DNA from: SAR92 clade bacterium H455
Lineage (GTDB): Bacteria > Pseudomonadota > Gammaproteobacteria > Pseudomonadales > Porticoccaceae
Direction: 5' to 3'
Length of the DNA stretch: 64,000 bases
NCBI GenBank assembly: GCA_024802545.1
Contig: CP103416.1
Coordinates: 558,001-622,000, forward strand
Position numbers and translations under genes: made by a program
Shown here: in pieces, positions 1 through 9,037 of the stretch
Numbering within the stretch: position 1 is the stretch's first letter
How the letters are laid out: every line of letters begins with the position of its first letter
Notes under the pieces: generated by a model
The model's input: the letters and a program-made list of their open reading frames with translations, nothing else
Database searches by the model: none
What the model was told of the DNA's origin: nothing

Positions 1-110
1 GATAGCGTGCCATCAACATGACTCTGGGAGTTGGTCAGTGGCGCTAAAATAAAGCGGTTTTTGAGTGTTGCGCCAGAGCTCAGATTAAGTGGCTGGAAAA
101 TGTCGGTCAT
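1..110 (-). CDS. Old Yellow Enzyme-like NADH:flavin oxidoreductase (5' part only)
   Basis: The minus strand opens with an ATG at 110 preceded by an AAGAAG ribosome site, and the 36 visible codons begin MTDIFQPLNLSSG and continue with LKNRFILAPLTN and a DG dipeptide. This is the conserved N-terminus of the Old Yellow Enzyme family (first strand plus the loop that contacts FMN). The rest of the gene runs off the window edge, so substrate and active-site residues cannot be judged. Members reduce activated alkenes with NAD(P)H through FMN. Confidence 0.72.
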   Translation of the reverse strand, partial: MTDIFQPLNLSSGATLKNRFILAPLTNSQSHVDGTL

Positions 111-260
111 AGAATTCTTCTTATTATGTACGAATTTACTGATGGCTTAATTTGACCCCGTGAACATAGCCGCTGGACAGTTATTGGCTTGCTGGATTTT
201 CACTGAATTTACTTTTCGCGCTTACTATACAGGGTTAATGTGCGAGGTTACTTTCCTGGC

Positions 261-2381
261 TTACTCTCCAGGTCGATAGCGTCGATTAATTTTATCCTTA
301 CGCAACTCTGGATCAAATAGCGGGTCGTGCAAAATCTCTGCGGCATAGTCCTCGGCTTGATCTGCGTAGTGGGGAGATGCTGTATCCAGAGTTGCTGCAC
401 CAAACTGATGCACACCACGAATTTTCTGTACCCCCTCAGCATCCCAGGAGACAAAATAATAGAGGCCGTCGCCCGCTATATTGGTTTGATAGCCGTCCTC
501 CTCCATACCCCGAGCATAAATAGCGCGCAATGTATCTGGGCCACCGCCTACTGGCAGGTTGAGGTCGCCGCGCACATGGCGGTTAATATCACCCCAGAGT
601 GGATCTATACGACCTGTGGCGGCCATCAGTCTGTCGGCACAGTAATAGAAGGCTTCGGCCACATCAGGTGTCGGCTCGCCCTTTTGCTCGGCCAGCCATT
701 CGGCACCGATCACACAGGTGGACATTGCCGCACCGCGATTTTCAATATCAGTGGATAGATCCCAGTCGCGAATCATAGCCTGGGCATCCACATAGTATTG
801 CTCTTCAGAATCAGCCAGAGGCAGGTTGATGGCCCCCTGCAGGAAACCCACGGCCCGAGAATTGGGACTGTATTTTTTGTCGTGCTTAATCTGGGAGAAC
901 TCCTCCTCAGAGATTGGGCTGAGCTCGGCAAACATCTCCAAGCCGCGCACTGCGCGATTGGTCATGCGTGTGGGGAAGCCATCTTCAAGGCGATAGTCGG
1001 CTATATTTGGATTGCTGCCTTCTGCAGTGATAAAGAACGGGCTCTGATTGGCGCTGTGAATCCAGCCAGACTCGGGATTAATCACCTGAGGCAGTTCGTC
1101 GAAAGGCATGTAGTCCTGCCATATCAGGTTGCTATCGTCGCCGGGCAGATACTGGCTCCAGTCGTAACCTGCAACCCGGACGGGCGTCAGGGAGTTGTGC
1201 ACAAACATAATATTGCTGTCGCGGTCGGCGTAGACAAAGTTAAAGCTGGCAAAGCTGTGAATGCGCAGGGCATCGCGCCACTGCTCGAGGTTTTGCGCTT
1301 TGTTCATGGCCAGCCACTGCTCTACTTGACGCATCTTGCCCATGCCCGCATAGCGAATGGCGTAGGTACCGTGATCAGTTTGCAGCACCGGGCCATGGGC
1401 TGAACGCAGGCCTAGCTCGGTGGCCGTCCAGGGTAGGAAGCCCCATAACTTAACCTTAATCTCCAGCTCGGCGGCTTCAAGGTCGTGCCACTGGCCATCC
1501 ATGCGATAGCGCAGTGGATCTTCAGGATCTATATCCAGCACATAGACATCCACCAGATCCGGTTTGTTAACTGTCGCGCCCCAGGCAATATTTTCATTAA
1601 AGCCGACACCTATGGTGGCGCTGCCGGGAAATAATCCACCCATAGCATTTAAGCCCTCACCACTTTGTATATGCGCCTCGTACCAGGCCACAGGTCCTGT
1701 GGTTGGTTGGTGGGAGTTAATGGCTAGACGTGTTGCGCCGTCGGTGCTGTTGGCCGGTGAAATGGCCGAGGCGTTGGAGCCTATAGGTAAATTGTTATAG
1801 GTGACACCATTGGCGGTGCTGATGGGCTGTTGGCGCTCGCTGCTCATCACCTCCTTTAAGACGCCATCAAAGCCGTAGAAGAGGATATGGCGGAACATAT
1901 AACCGGCGATAATATCTTTGCCTGTAATCGGCAGCTCGGCCACGGCTCGCTCTGGGTTGATGGCAGCATAGTAATTTAGGCCATCGGCATAAGCTTCTAT
2001 ATAGGCGCGAATCTCAGGGGATAGCTCGGTCTCGTAGTGGGCATCAATGTCCTCCCAGATACCCAGCCATTTAACCAAAAAATCGGTGATTGCAGAGTCG
2101 GGGCCCTTGGTTTTGGCCGCGGTGCCGCGATAAAAATCGATGGTGTCGTAAACCAGCTCCCAGTTGTCCTCTGCCTGGGCGTAGGCAAAGCCAAAGGCGG
2201 CATCTACATCGCGCTCGCCAATCACATGGGGCACGCCGCGGATATCGCGCTCAATAACAACATTATATTTGTCGCCCAGATTTTGATACTCGGCAACTGG
2301 GAATTTCTCGGCACAGCCTGTTGTGAGCAGTGCTAGGGATGCTATTAATGAGGCGCCGAATAGTGTGGAAGTCAGTGACAT
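261..2381 (-). CDS. penicillin acylase family hydrolase, predicted lipoprotein
   Basis: A 706-residue N-terminal-nucleophile hydrolase. It starts with a hydrophobic signal ending LLTTGC (Cys23), which predicts a lipoprotein in the periplasm or outer membrane. The alpha-chain region (about 30-200) is followed by GSNAS with Ser202 as the expected autocatalytic nucleophile of the beta chain, and then SHQP and GLFPGSATIGVGFNENIAW, typical of the acylase fold. The family cleaves amide bonds in penicillins, aculeacin-type lipopeptides or acyl-homoserine lactones; the sequence does not settle which. It is transcribed alone. It could be a quorum-quenching acylase, but this is inference. Confidence 0.88.
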   Translation of the reverse strand: MSLTSTLFGASLIASLALLTTGCAEKFPVAEYQNLGDKYNVVIERDIRGVPHVIGERDVDAAFGFAYAQAEDNWELVYDTIDFYRGTAAKTKGPDSAITDFLVKWLGIWEDIDAHYETELSPEIRAYIEAYADGLNYYAAINPERAVAELPITGKDIIAGYMFRHILFYGFDGVLKEVMSSERQQPISTANGVTYNNLPIGSNASAISPANSTDGATRLAINSHQPTTGPVAWYEAHIQSGEGLNAMGGLFPGSATIGVGFNENIAWGATVNKPDLVDVYVLDIDPEDPLRYRMDGQWHDLEAAELEIKVKLWGFLPWTATELGLRSAHGPVLQTDHGTYAIRYAGMGKMRQVEQWLAMNKAQNLEQWRDALRIHSFASFNFVYADRDSNIMFVHNSLTPVRVAGYDWSQYLPGDDSNLIWQDYMPFDELPQVINPESGWIHSANQSPFFITAEGSNPNIADYRLEDGFPTRMTNRAVRGLEMFAELSPISEEEFSQIKHDKKYSPNSRAVGFLQGAINLPLADSEEQYYVDAQAMIRDWDLSTDIENRGAAMSTCVIGAEWLAEQKGEPTPDVAEAFYYCADRLMAATGRIDPLWGDINRHVRGDLNLPVGGGPDTLRAIYARGMEEDGYQTNIAGDGLYYFVSWDAEGVQKIRGVHQFGAATLDTASPHYADQAEDYAAEILHDPLFDPELRKDKINRRYRPGE

Positions 2382-2497
2382 TTTGGGTTTTCCCCTCTTA
2401 TTATTTTTATTCTTGTTAAGGGTTTTACGTTGTCGCTCTAGAGTGCGATCAACAGGGGGTATTGTGCGCGCTTTTTACTGGCGCGGATAGACTACCC

Positions 2498-2523
2498 GAA
2501 CAGTTGCAATTGGCAAACTGTTC
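2498..2523. repeat. 8-bp inverted repeat upstream of the acylase gene
   Basis: GAACAGTT at 2498-2505 is perfectly mirrored by AACTGTTC at 2516-2523 with a 10-base spacer. It sits about 120 bp upstream of the acylase start and about 65 bp beyond the end of the MFS gene. It could be an operator or an RNA hairpin; no T-tract follows, so it is not a good terminator. Confidence 0.4.
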
Positions 2524-2534
2524 GACGCTGATAA

Positions 2535-2554
2535 GCCCGCAGAATTGCGCGGGC
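2535..2554 (-). terminator. possible hairpin terminator after the MFS gene
   Basis: GCCCGC and GCGGGC form a 6-bp GC stem with an 8-base loop, 35 bp past the stop of the minus-strand MFS gene. Only TTAT follows on that strand, so termination would be weak. Confidence 0.3.
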
Positions 2555-2588
2555 CCAATGTAGAAGGCGCCATATAAAAAGTTTGCCC

Positions 2589-3839
2589 TTAAGCGGCCTT
2601 AGGCTCGTCAGCAACAATCTCTTCCTCAACGTGCAGCACCGTACCCACAGGCACAGTGGCCGCCTGTAACGTACTCTGAACCTTGTACTCCGCAGGCAGT
2701 GCGGGAATTGTCAGCACCCGCCAGATACTAATACCGCCAAGTAACAATAGGCAGGAAGCGAGCAGAATAAAGAACGACTGCAAGCCAAAGATCTCAAGCC
2801 AGAACACTGCAGTTATAGGTCCCGTCACCGAGGTCAATCCGGCGATCAAAATCACCGTGCCGCTGGCGGGGATAATTTCTCTCGGGCGCAGGTGATCATT
2901 GGTCAGTGCAACCACCAGGGAGTACAGGGACAGCGAGAAACCGCCAAACAAAAAGGTCAGGAAGTAGAGTCGACCCGATGCCTGGGTTTCAAAGCTAATG
3001 ATCACCGCCACCACCACGGCGGCTAAGCAGGAATGGCCGATCACCCAGCGCCGATCTATGGCGTCGGAGAGTTTGCCCAGTGGCCAGGGGAAGAGCATAC
3101 CGCCGGCCATCAAGGCGCCCATAAAGTTGGCCACTTCAGCGATACTAAAGCCGAGTTTGGTGGCATACACCGCACCCATACCAAAGAGAATACTCGACAC
3201 CCATTGACACAGAACAATGCCCGTCACACCCATAGGCGTGCGATGCCAGAGGTGACCGATGCTGACGCGATCGGTTTCGTCCGGTGGCGGGGTGGCAATA
3301 ACTGAGAGCAGGATCGGCACCGCGGCAACGCTGACCATTACCGAGATTAAGATAAACAGCTCAAAGCCCGCGGGGCTGGCAAGGTTGAGCATAAACTGCC
3401 CGGCACAAATACCCGACAACAGAATGGCGGTATAAATAGCCAGTATCTGTCCGCGGTTGGTATTGGTTGAGGCCTGATTGAGCCAGCTCTCGGCGACCAC
3501 AAAAATAGTCGAGAAGGCAAAGCCGGTAAGCAGGCGCATCAGTGCCCAGGCCCATGGCTCGATATAGAGTGCGTGAACCAGAATGGTCACTGAGGCCACT
3601 GCGGAGAGGGCGGCAAAAATGCGGATATGCCCAACTCGCTCAATCAACGCAGGCGTCAGCCGTGAACCGATCATATAACCGGCGAAATAGCATGACATCA
3701 GCAGGGCGATCAGAAAGTCATCAAAGCCCTCAAGTTCCGCGCGAATACCCAACAAACTATTCTGCACGCCCACGGCGAGACCAATCAGAGCCAGTCCGAT
3801 AAACAGTGGCCAGAGGTTGATCATAGTACGTATAGGCAT
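2589..3839 (-). CDS. MFS transporter, YcaD-like
   Basis: An integral membrane protein of 416 residues with about 12 hydrophobic helices and the MFS loop motif GSRLTPALIERVGHIR after helix 2; the helix-4 region has RLLTGFAFSTIFVVAESWLN. The layout resembles the YcaD/UMF-type subgroup of the major facilitator superfamily. The substrate is unknown. The chosen start is ATG at 3839 (MPIRTMINLWPLF), just ahead of helix 1. The frame is open to a TTG at 3908, but the extra 23 residues are not membrane-like. The soluble C-terminal tail is acidic. It diverges from the DUF1415 gene. Confidence 0.85.
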   Translation of the reverse strand: MPIRTMINLWPLFIGLALIGLAVGVQNSLLGIRAELEGFDDFLIALLMSCYFAGYMIGSRLTPALIERVGHIRIFAALSAVASVTILVHALYIEPWAWALMRLLTGFAFSTIFVVAESWLNQASTNTNRGQILAIYTAILLSGICAGQFMLNLASPAGFELFILISVMVSVAAVPILLSVIATPPPDETDRVSIGHLWHRTPMGVTGIVLCQWVSSILFGMGAVYATKLGFSIAEVANFMGALMAGGMLFPWPLGKLSDAIDRRWVIGHSCLAAVVVAVIISFETQASGRLYFLTFLFGGFSLSLYSLVVALTNDHLRPREIIPASGTVILIAGLTSVTGPITAVFWLEIFGLQSFFILLASCLLLLGGISIWRVLTIPALPAEYKVQSTLQAATVPVGTVLHVEEEIVADEPKAA

Positions 3840-3929
3840 TGGCGAATTTGTCCAATTAAGGGGCTGCTGAAATTTTTGCCACAGTACTCCTAAAGTTAAA
3901 AAACGCAAAGCATCTTTTGCACTAAAATA

Positions 3930-3942
3930 GGCCTATAATCGC
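3930..3942 (+). promoter_or_regulatory. perfect -10 element upstream of the DUF1415 gene
   Basis: TATAAT at 3934-3939 lies in the 13-mer GGCCTATAATCGC, 62 bp ahead of the start at 4002. The same 13-mer recurs at 22497-22509 ahead of another plus-strand gene. No good -35 hexamer is visible at 16-18 bp. Confidence 0.5.
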
Positions 3943-4001
3943 GTTTTTCATGGCAGCTGATTGCCTTTATAAAGGGACGCCTTTAAAAGCGCTTAAAAAA
4001 T

Positions 4002-4571
4002 ATGTCTGTGGTTGAATCTAGCTCAGTTGAAAAACATATCCGCGCCTGGTTACAGAGCTTTATTGTGGAGCTCAACCTCTGCCCTTTTGCCCGCCCGCTA
4101 ATCGCCGATCCAGCACTGCGCATCAATGTTTGCGAGGTCAATAATAGTGAGCAACTGCACTATGCCTTTCTCGCCGAACTGGATTTGATTCAGCGGAGCA
4201 GCGAGGGCGAGATTGCCACCAGCCTATTAGTCATGCCCAATGTATTGCATAGTTTTGAAGACTACTTAGACTTTCTCGGCGACGCCGAAGCCATGTTGGA
4301 AGAGTTAGCCCTCGACAGCACTATTCAGCTGGCCAGTTTTCATCCCCAGTATCTGTTTGATGGCGAAGACAAAAATAGCGCCAGCCACTTCAGCAATCGT
4401 TCGCCCTATCCACTGATTCATTTTTTACGCGAAGAGATGGTCACCGCCGCACTGGAAAATATTGATATGCCCCAGCAGATTCCCGAGCGCAATATTGCCC
4501 TCTTAGAAGGTATGGGTCGCGAGACCGTCGCAGCCCGCTGGAATGCGTTGACTGGCGACGAGAAAAAATGA
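4002..4571 (+). CDS. DUF1415 family protein
   Basis: A 189-residue soluble protein with the family's VELNLCPFA motif near residue 25 and SHFSNRSPYPLIHFLREE near residue 130. Conserved Cys and His residues suggest metal or redox chemistry, but no function is established for the family. The stop overlaps the start of the following flavoprotein by 4 bases (ATGA), so the two are probably translated together. The -10 element at 3934 is a plausible promoter for both. Confidence 0.88.
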   Translation: MSVVESSSVEKHIRAWLQSFIVELNLCPFARPLIADPALRINVCEVNNSEQLHYAFLAELDLIQRSSEGEIATSLLVMPNVLHSFEDYLDFLGDAEAMLEELALDSTIQLASFHPQYLFDGEDKNSASHFSNRSPYPLIHFLREEMVTAALENIDMPQQIPERNIALLEGMGRETVAARWNALTGDEKK

Positions 4572-5785
4572 AAAATTCTGATGTGATTATTATTGGCGGC
4601 GGCGCTGCCGGACTGTTCTGCGCCTTTACTGCTGCCCAGCGGGGCCAGTCTGTTTTGGTCCTCGACAGCAGCAACAAAGTCGGCAAAAAAATTCTTATGT
4701 CTGGGGGTGGCCGCTGCAATTTTACCAACCTCGATATCACTCCCGAAAACTATCTCTGCAATAACCCGCACTTCTGTATCTCTGCCCTCAATCGTTACAA
4801 CCAGTGGCAGTTTATCGAACTGGTCGAGAGCCACGGCATCGCCTATCACGAGCGCAAACACGGCGAACTGTTTTGCGATGAGTCGGCCAAAGATATTCTC
4901 GCCATGCTCCTCGAGGAATGTCAGCAGGCTGGTGTGGTGATTAAAACCAAATGCGAGATTAAATCTGTAAAGGCTGCCGATCAAGCTGGTGACTCCAGTG
5001 ATAAAGAGAGCCAGAGATATAGCCTGCAAACCTCCATCGGTCAGTACCATTGCAAGTCTCTGGTGATCGCCACCGGGGGCCTGTCGATCCCCACCATGGG
5101 CGCCAGCGGTTTAGGTTATGAAATCGCCGAACAGTTTGGCTTGAACCTGCTGCCGCGCACTGCGGGTCTAGTTCCCTTTACCTTTAGTGACGGCATCAAG
5201 CAGATTTCAGAAACCCTATCCGGGCTGGCAGTGGATGTAGATATGTCGGTCAACGGCGTCAGCTTCCGCGAGAATATGCTCTTTACCCATCGCGGTATCA
5301 GCGGTCCTGCCGCACTCCAGTTATCCAGCTACTGGAAACCGGGACAGAGCATTGCGGTGAATTTATTACCCGACGAAGATGCCCAAGAACTGTTACTCGG
5401 ATACAAGAAAACCAGCGCCAAGAGTCTGCTGCGCAACCTGTTATCTCAGCATCTTTCGAAAGGCCTGGTCTTGGCGTTGCAAACATTGCACTGGCCCAAA
5501 TACGCCGAAACCGCCATGGCAGAAATTCCCGATGCGCAATTATTGGCCGTTGCCCAGCAGCTCTCGGATTGGCAGCTAAAACCCTCAGGTACTGAAGGTT
5601 ATCGCACAGCCGAAGTCACCCTTTGCGGCGTAGACACCGATCAGCTGTCGTCAAAAACCATGGAATGTAAAACCCAGCCGGGACTGTATTTTGTCGGTGA
5701 AGTGGTGGATGTGACTGGCCACCTGGGGGGGTACAACTTCCAGTGGGCCTGGGCCTCAGGCTATGCGGCGGGGCAGTACGTTTAG
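4568..5785 (+). CDS. BaiN/HI0933-family FAD-dependent oxidoreductase
   Basis: A 405-residue flavoprotein. The N-terminal Rossmann motif VIIIGGGAAGLFCA binds FAD, and KKILMSGGGRCNFTN (about 40-55) is the signature of the HI0933-like family. The C-terminal FVGEVVDVTGHLGGYNFQWAWASG completes the FAD site. Family members are named NAD(P)/FAD-dependent oxidoreductases; BaiN itself acts on bile acids, which is not expected to be the role here. Full length for the family and coupled by overlap to the DUF1415 gene. Confidence 0.9.
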   Translation: MKNSDVIIIGGGAAGLFCAFTAAQRGQSVLVLDSSNKVGKKILMSGGGRCNFTNLDITPENYLCNNPHFCISALNRYNQWQFIELVESHGIAYHERKHGELFCDESAKDILAMLLEECQQAGVVIKTKCEIKSVKAADQAGDSSDKESQRYSLQTSIGQYHCKSLVIATGGLSIPTMGASGLGYEIAEQFGLNLLPRTAGLVPFTFSDGIKQISETLSGLAVDVDMSVNGVSFRENMLFTHRGISGPAALQLSSYWKPGQSIAVNLLPDEDAQELLLGYKKTSAKSLLRNLLSQHLSKGLVLALQTLHWPKYAETAMAEIPDAQLLAVAQQLSDWQLKPSGTEGYRTAEVTLCGVDTDQLSSKTMECKTQPGLYFVGEVVDVTGHLGGYNFQWAWASGYAAGQYV

Positions 5786-5820
5786 TATCTAGCTAACAGC
5801 CCGCAGAAAATAGTCAGGTG

Positions 5821-6759
5821 CTACTTGCGATTAGCCTTAGCCTTGCGACGGCGCGCCGCAACTTTTTCCAAGCGCAACTTCTCCCGTTCTTCCTTCTCCG
5901 CTCTCAACACCTGAACCTGCAGCATCTCAACATCAATAATCTCCGGTGTCTCGAAGCTCACATTGCCCAGTGTCCCAGCTCGCAGTTCATTGACAAAAAT
6001 TGTTGAAACCCGCTCCAGATCGACCTGGCCGCGACTGCGCAGACAACCTCGCTGAGCACCAATAATCTCCAGTAACTCAATCTCACTGCGTGGCAGCGTC
6101 TCAAATTTAAAGCGCTTTTGCAGCAACTCAGGGTATTTTTCCAAGAGGAACTCGGCAGCAAAGAACGCCACATCCTCATAGCTCACCGCCGTATTGCGAA
6201 TCGCTCCAGTAGTGGCCAATCGATAGCTGCCATTGGGGTTTTCGATCTTCGGCCAGAGGATTCCCGGCGTATCCAACAGCATAATGCCGTTGCGCAGATT
6301 GATTCGCTGCTGCCCCTTGGTCACCGCCGGCTCATTGCCAGTCTTGGCCATATGACGGCCAGCGAGACAGTTGATCAGCGACGACTTGCCCACGTTAGGG
6401 ATACCAGTAACCATCACCAGAGTATTGCGACCCTCTTTTTGCGGGCAGAGAGTATTAATTAGATCAATCACCTGCTTCGCCGGATCAAAGTGCTGCAGGT
6501 CCAGCGCCAAGGTCTTGGTATTGTCCTGCTGCTCATAATATTCCTGCCACACCTTAGTGATCTCAGGGTCGGCCAGATCGCACTTGTTGAGAATTTTGAT
6601 CGAAGGCTTCTCAGTGACCAGATCCTGAATAAATGGATTAGAACTGCTGAAAGGAATTCTCGCGTCGAGCACCTCAATCACCAGATTGACCAATGGTAAT
6701 GACTCGATCATCTCGTTGCTGGCCTTGCGCATATGGCCGGGGTACCAATGTATCGACAT
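5821..6759 (-). CDS. ylqF: ribosome biogenesis GTPase YlqF/RbgA
   Basis: A circularly permuted GTPase of 312 residues. It begins MSIHWYPGHMRKA, as the family does, then has the G4 motif NKCDLAD before the G1 P-loop GIPNVGKSS and the G3 motif DTPG. That order is diagnostic of the YlqF/YawG group. Family members help late 50S assembly. The ATG at 6759 was chosen because WYPGHM is the family N-terminus; a GTG at 6807 would add 16 unrelated residues. The C-terminus is lysine- and arginine-rich, fitting rRNA contact. Transcribed alone, convergent with the flavoprotein gene. Confidence 0.92.
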   Translation of the reverse strand: MSIHWYPGHMRKASNEMIESLPLVNLVIEVLDARIPFSSSNPFIQDLVTEKPSIKILNKCDLADPEITKVWQEYYEQQDNTKTLALDLQHFDPAKQVIDLINTLCPQKEGRNTLVMVTGIPNVGKSSLINCLAGRHMAKTGNEPAVTKGQQRINLRNGIMLLDTPGILWPKIENPNGSYRLATTGAIRNTAVSYEDVAFFAAEFLLEKYPELLQKRFKFETLPRSEIELLEIIGAQRGCLRSRGQVDLERVSTIFVNELRAGTLGNVSFETPEIIDVEMLQVQVLRAEKEEREKLRLEKVAARRRKAKANRK

Positions 6760-6996
6760 TTTGGAGATTCTCTGGTGTTTGAGCAGCTGGTTCGGTGCCG
6801 AAGGCACTGATCAGTGTATTTTCAGGGGCCGAGCGGATAAAAGCAAACCTGTATGGATAGATTACTTCTCTGGTGTGGTAAATATTCAGAACCACAGACT
6901 TGATGGCACCTCTATAAAAGATTCATAAGACTTCATAATTGCAAAAGTAGCTCAGCGCTCAGCTTGTATGTGGTTGCTCAGGGCATCTCCTGCAAA

Positions 6997-7023
6997 GAGG
7001 GCGGCTAGACCTTCGCCGCCCTC
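6997..7023. terminator. strong hairpin in the 6760-7123 gap, possible terminator
   Basis: GAGGGCGGC (6997-7005) and GCCGCCCTC (7015-7023) form a perfect 9-bp stem with a 9-base loop, about 100 bp beyond the stop of the minus-strand VOC gene. Only TTTG follows on the minus strand. The rest of the 364-bp gap 6760-7123 holds no gene, tRNA or clear promoter that I can see. Confidence 0.4.
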
Positions 7024-7123
7024 CTGGGTGTGTGGGTTGTGCTGGATCTATTTATCGAGATTCACAACAGCAGTTGCAGTCTCGATGCTTTAATGTTTCG
7101 ATCCCTAAAATATACCGGTGGTT

Positions 7124-7585
7124 TTAGGTGCTAAACAAAGCCTTAGCTCGCTCCCGAACCTCATCTAGTGTCAGGTCCTCTATATGGCTGCTAACAAACC
7201 AGATATGACCAAAGGGGTCTTTCAATGTGCCCATACGATCGCCATAGAACTGATCTTCTACTGAGTTGATATCGAGGGCGCCGGCATCAATCGCTTGCTC
7301 AAACATCGCATCCACATCGTCTACATAAAGATGCATCGCAACTGTGGATCCACCCAGCGTGTCTGGGCTCGGAATTGGGCTTTCGTCACAGGCGTCGCAG
7401 AGCATTATCAGGGAATTTCCGATTTTAATTTCTGCGTGGGCAACCTCACCGGTTGGGGTATCCATGCAAAAGATTTCGGTTGCACCAAAGGCTAACTTAT
7501 AAAACTCGATGGCGTCTTTGGCCCCTGAGATACTTAGATAGGGGGTAGCTGTGTTGTAGCCTTCTGGGATGGGTTTTACTGTCAT
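7124..7585 (-). CDS. PhnB-like VOC family protein
   Basis: A 153-residue protein of the vicinal oxygen chelate (glyoxalase/bleomycin resistance) fold. It carries the PhnB-type start TATPYLSISGAKDAIEFYKLAFGA and ends with DPFGHIWFVSSH, a typical metal-edge segment. An excellent AGGAG ribosome site precedes the ATG. Family members range from dioxygenases to drug-binding proteins; the substrate cannot be told. Monocistronic. Confidence 0.9.
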   Translation of the reverse strand: MTVKPIPEGYNTATPYLSISGAKDAIEFYKLAFGATEIFCMDTPTGEVAHAEIKIGNSLIMLCDACDESPIPSPDTLGGSTVAMHLYVDDVDAMFEQAIDAGALDINSVEDQFYGDRMGTLKDPFGHIWFVSSHIEDLTLDEVRERAKALFST

Positions 7586-7950
7586 GTTGTTTCTCCTTTA
7601 ATAAAAGCTTCCGTTTATTCAAGCGACCTGAGTAGCAGCCTGGGTTCTCTAAGAGTTGAATCGATCGCAGTTACTATCTGATCCGTTGAATCTCGATTTT
7701 CCATCACGCTCCCCCAGCTATTCGGCCACACTGTTTTTAGATTAGAGCAGCGGCTCGGGCCTCAACAGAATCCGTAGTAAGTACGCTCAGATCCTCACTC
7801 AGTCCCACCTTGACTCAGCTTTTCCCCGGGCTGCCTTCCCGCTGATCACCATTTTAGTGAGCGGTGGGTTGACAGAGTTCAATTCTGCTTAGGTGCTTTA
7901 TATACATGTTAACTTTCAACTCCACCAAGATTGCTATAGCTATTTATAGC
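7586..7950. other. 365-bp intergenic gap
   Basis: No open frame with a ribosome site and no RNA gene is visible. It should hold the promoter of the VOC gene, but no convincing -35/-10 pair was found. Confidence 0.5.
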
Positions 7951-8394
7951 CTAGTTCGAATTAAGAACTATAGACCGGATTGCAAAGCCTATCGGCCCTT
8001 GACTAATCAGCAGTAGAAGAAATGCTGCATAAGACAAAAGCGAGGCGGCCATGCTCCCCAGTCCCGCGCCGATACCGCCAAAGATCGCTGTTGTTATAAA
8101 AAAGCCCCAGCCTTCGGCATTGTTGTCGGTGGCAACGGTCAAGCCGAACATGGCGCCAGCGACGCCACCGAGGGCTATGCAGCCCTCACGGATCTTTCTG
8201 TCGGGATCGCGCATGATGTGGTTTAAGACATTGACCATAATGGCACTGATTATCAGACCAATGATCGCCCCGACTAAGGGAGATACTTCCATCCAGGTGG
8301 CGTAGTCATAGCCGACAACGCCTCCGCCACAGGCTACTAAGGCGATGGCAATGGGGGGCATGGGTTTGTTGGGCTGTTGATTGGTGGGGTTCAC
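7951..8394 (-). CDS. small integral membrane protein, unknown function
   Basis: A 147-residue protein with about four hydrophobic segments (roughly 13-30, 38-60, 75-90 and 97-140), rich in Gly and Ala. A polar loop MRDPDRKIREG lies between segments 2 and 3. A strong AAGGAG site precedes the ATG. I do not recognise a family. It stands between short genes in an accessory-looking stretch. Confidence 0.65.
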   Translation of the reverse strand: MNPTNQQPNKPMPPIAIALVACGGGVVGYDYATWMEVSPLVGAIIGLIISAIMVNVLNHIMRDPDRKIREGCIALGGVAGAMFGLTVATDNNAEGWGFFITTAIFGGIGAGLGSMAASLLSYAAFLLLLISQGPIGFAIRSIVLNSN

Positions 8395-8560
8395 ATTAGA
8401 TCTCCTTGTCGATTGCGGGCGCTTGGCCGTGATTTCCCACCGCAGTTCCGTTGCGTGGGTGATGTTGATTTTAATTCGCTCACGACTATAAAGTCGGCTG
8501 AAGTGCTGATCAAGCAGTTCGGCGTTGATGAAATAAAAATGGTTTTTTAATTGATTTTGA

Positions 8561-8767
8561 TCATGCTTGGCGAAATATAAATCCCATGATAAACAGATAG
8601 GTCATATAAGCGGCAGGCTCTAGGGCTTGTTCGATTTTACTTAGTGTGGATATAAGTTGCGAAAAATGGAGAGGAATAACGTTAATAATCAGTAGTGCAA
8701 CGGCGAGGCCCGCCAACATAAATTCCGTAGGACGCCAGATCAATTTTCTTTTGACTCTCCCATCCAT
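8561..8767 (-). CDS. small two-helix membrane protein, unknown
   Basis: 68 residues: a basic N-terminus (MDGRVKRKLIW) followed by two hydrophobic helices at about 16-34 and 50-66. GGGGAA lies about 8 bases ahead of the ATG. No family recognised. It follows the DUF1059-type gene on the same strand with a 33-bp gap and may be the last gene of that operon. Confidence 0.5.
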   Translation of the reverse strand: MDGRVKRKLIWRPTEFMLAGLAVALLIINVIPLHFSQLISTLSKIEQALEPAAYMTYLFIMGFIFRQA

Positions 8768-8800
8768 GTTTTGAATTCCCCGAGCGGCCTCGCCAATAAT

Positions 8801-9037
8801 CTAACCCGTGGTTAAATTTTCAAATTCCATTCTTTTATTTTCAAACCAATCCGCCATTGCTTCGGGGGTTTTCATAAGCTGTCGCATTTTATCCATTGCG
8901 TTGATGTGCGCTGGATCATTTTTCTCGAGCATGTCCATTGCGTGGTTTTTGCTATCTTCGGCTATTTCGTCAAATGAATTGGCATGGAATTCTAGGTCAC
9001 TGGCTCCGCCTAGTTGTTTGCATGTCATGGTTTTCAC
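8801..9037 (-). CDS. DUF1059-like small protein
   Basis: 78 residues beginning MKTMTCKQLGGASDLEFHA. The Cys and the CKQLGG-x-DLEFHA pattern resemble DUF1059 proteins, followed by a helical, Met-rich tail with KTPEAMADWFENKR. Its ATG overlaps the stop of the YcaQ-like gene (ATGA), so it is probably translated by coupling. Function unknown. Confidence 0.7.
   Translation of the reverse strand: MKTMTCKQLGGASDLEFHANSFDEIAEDSKNHAMDMLEKNDPAHINAMDKMRQLMKTPEAMADWFENKRMEFENLTTG

Noticed and set aside
4418-5050. 210-codon minus-strand frame
   Set aside because: It lies within the BaiN-type and DUF1415 genes on the other strand and has no family features.
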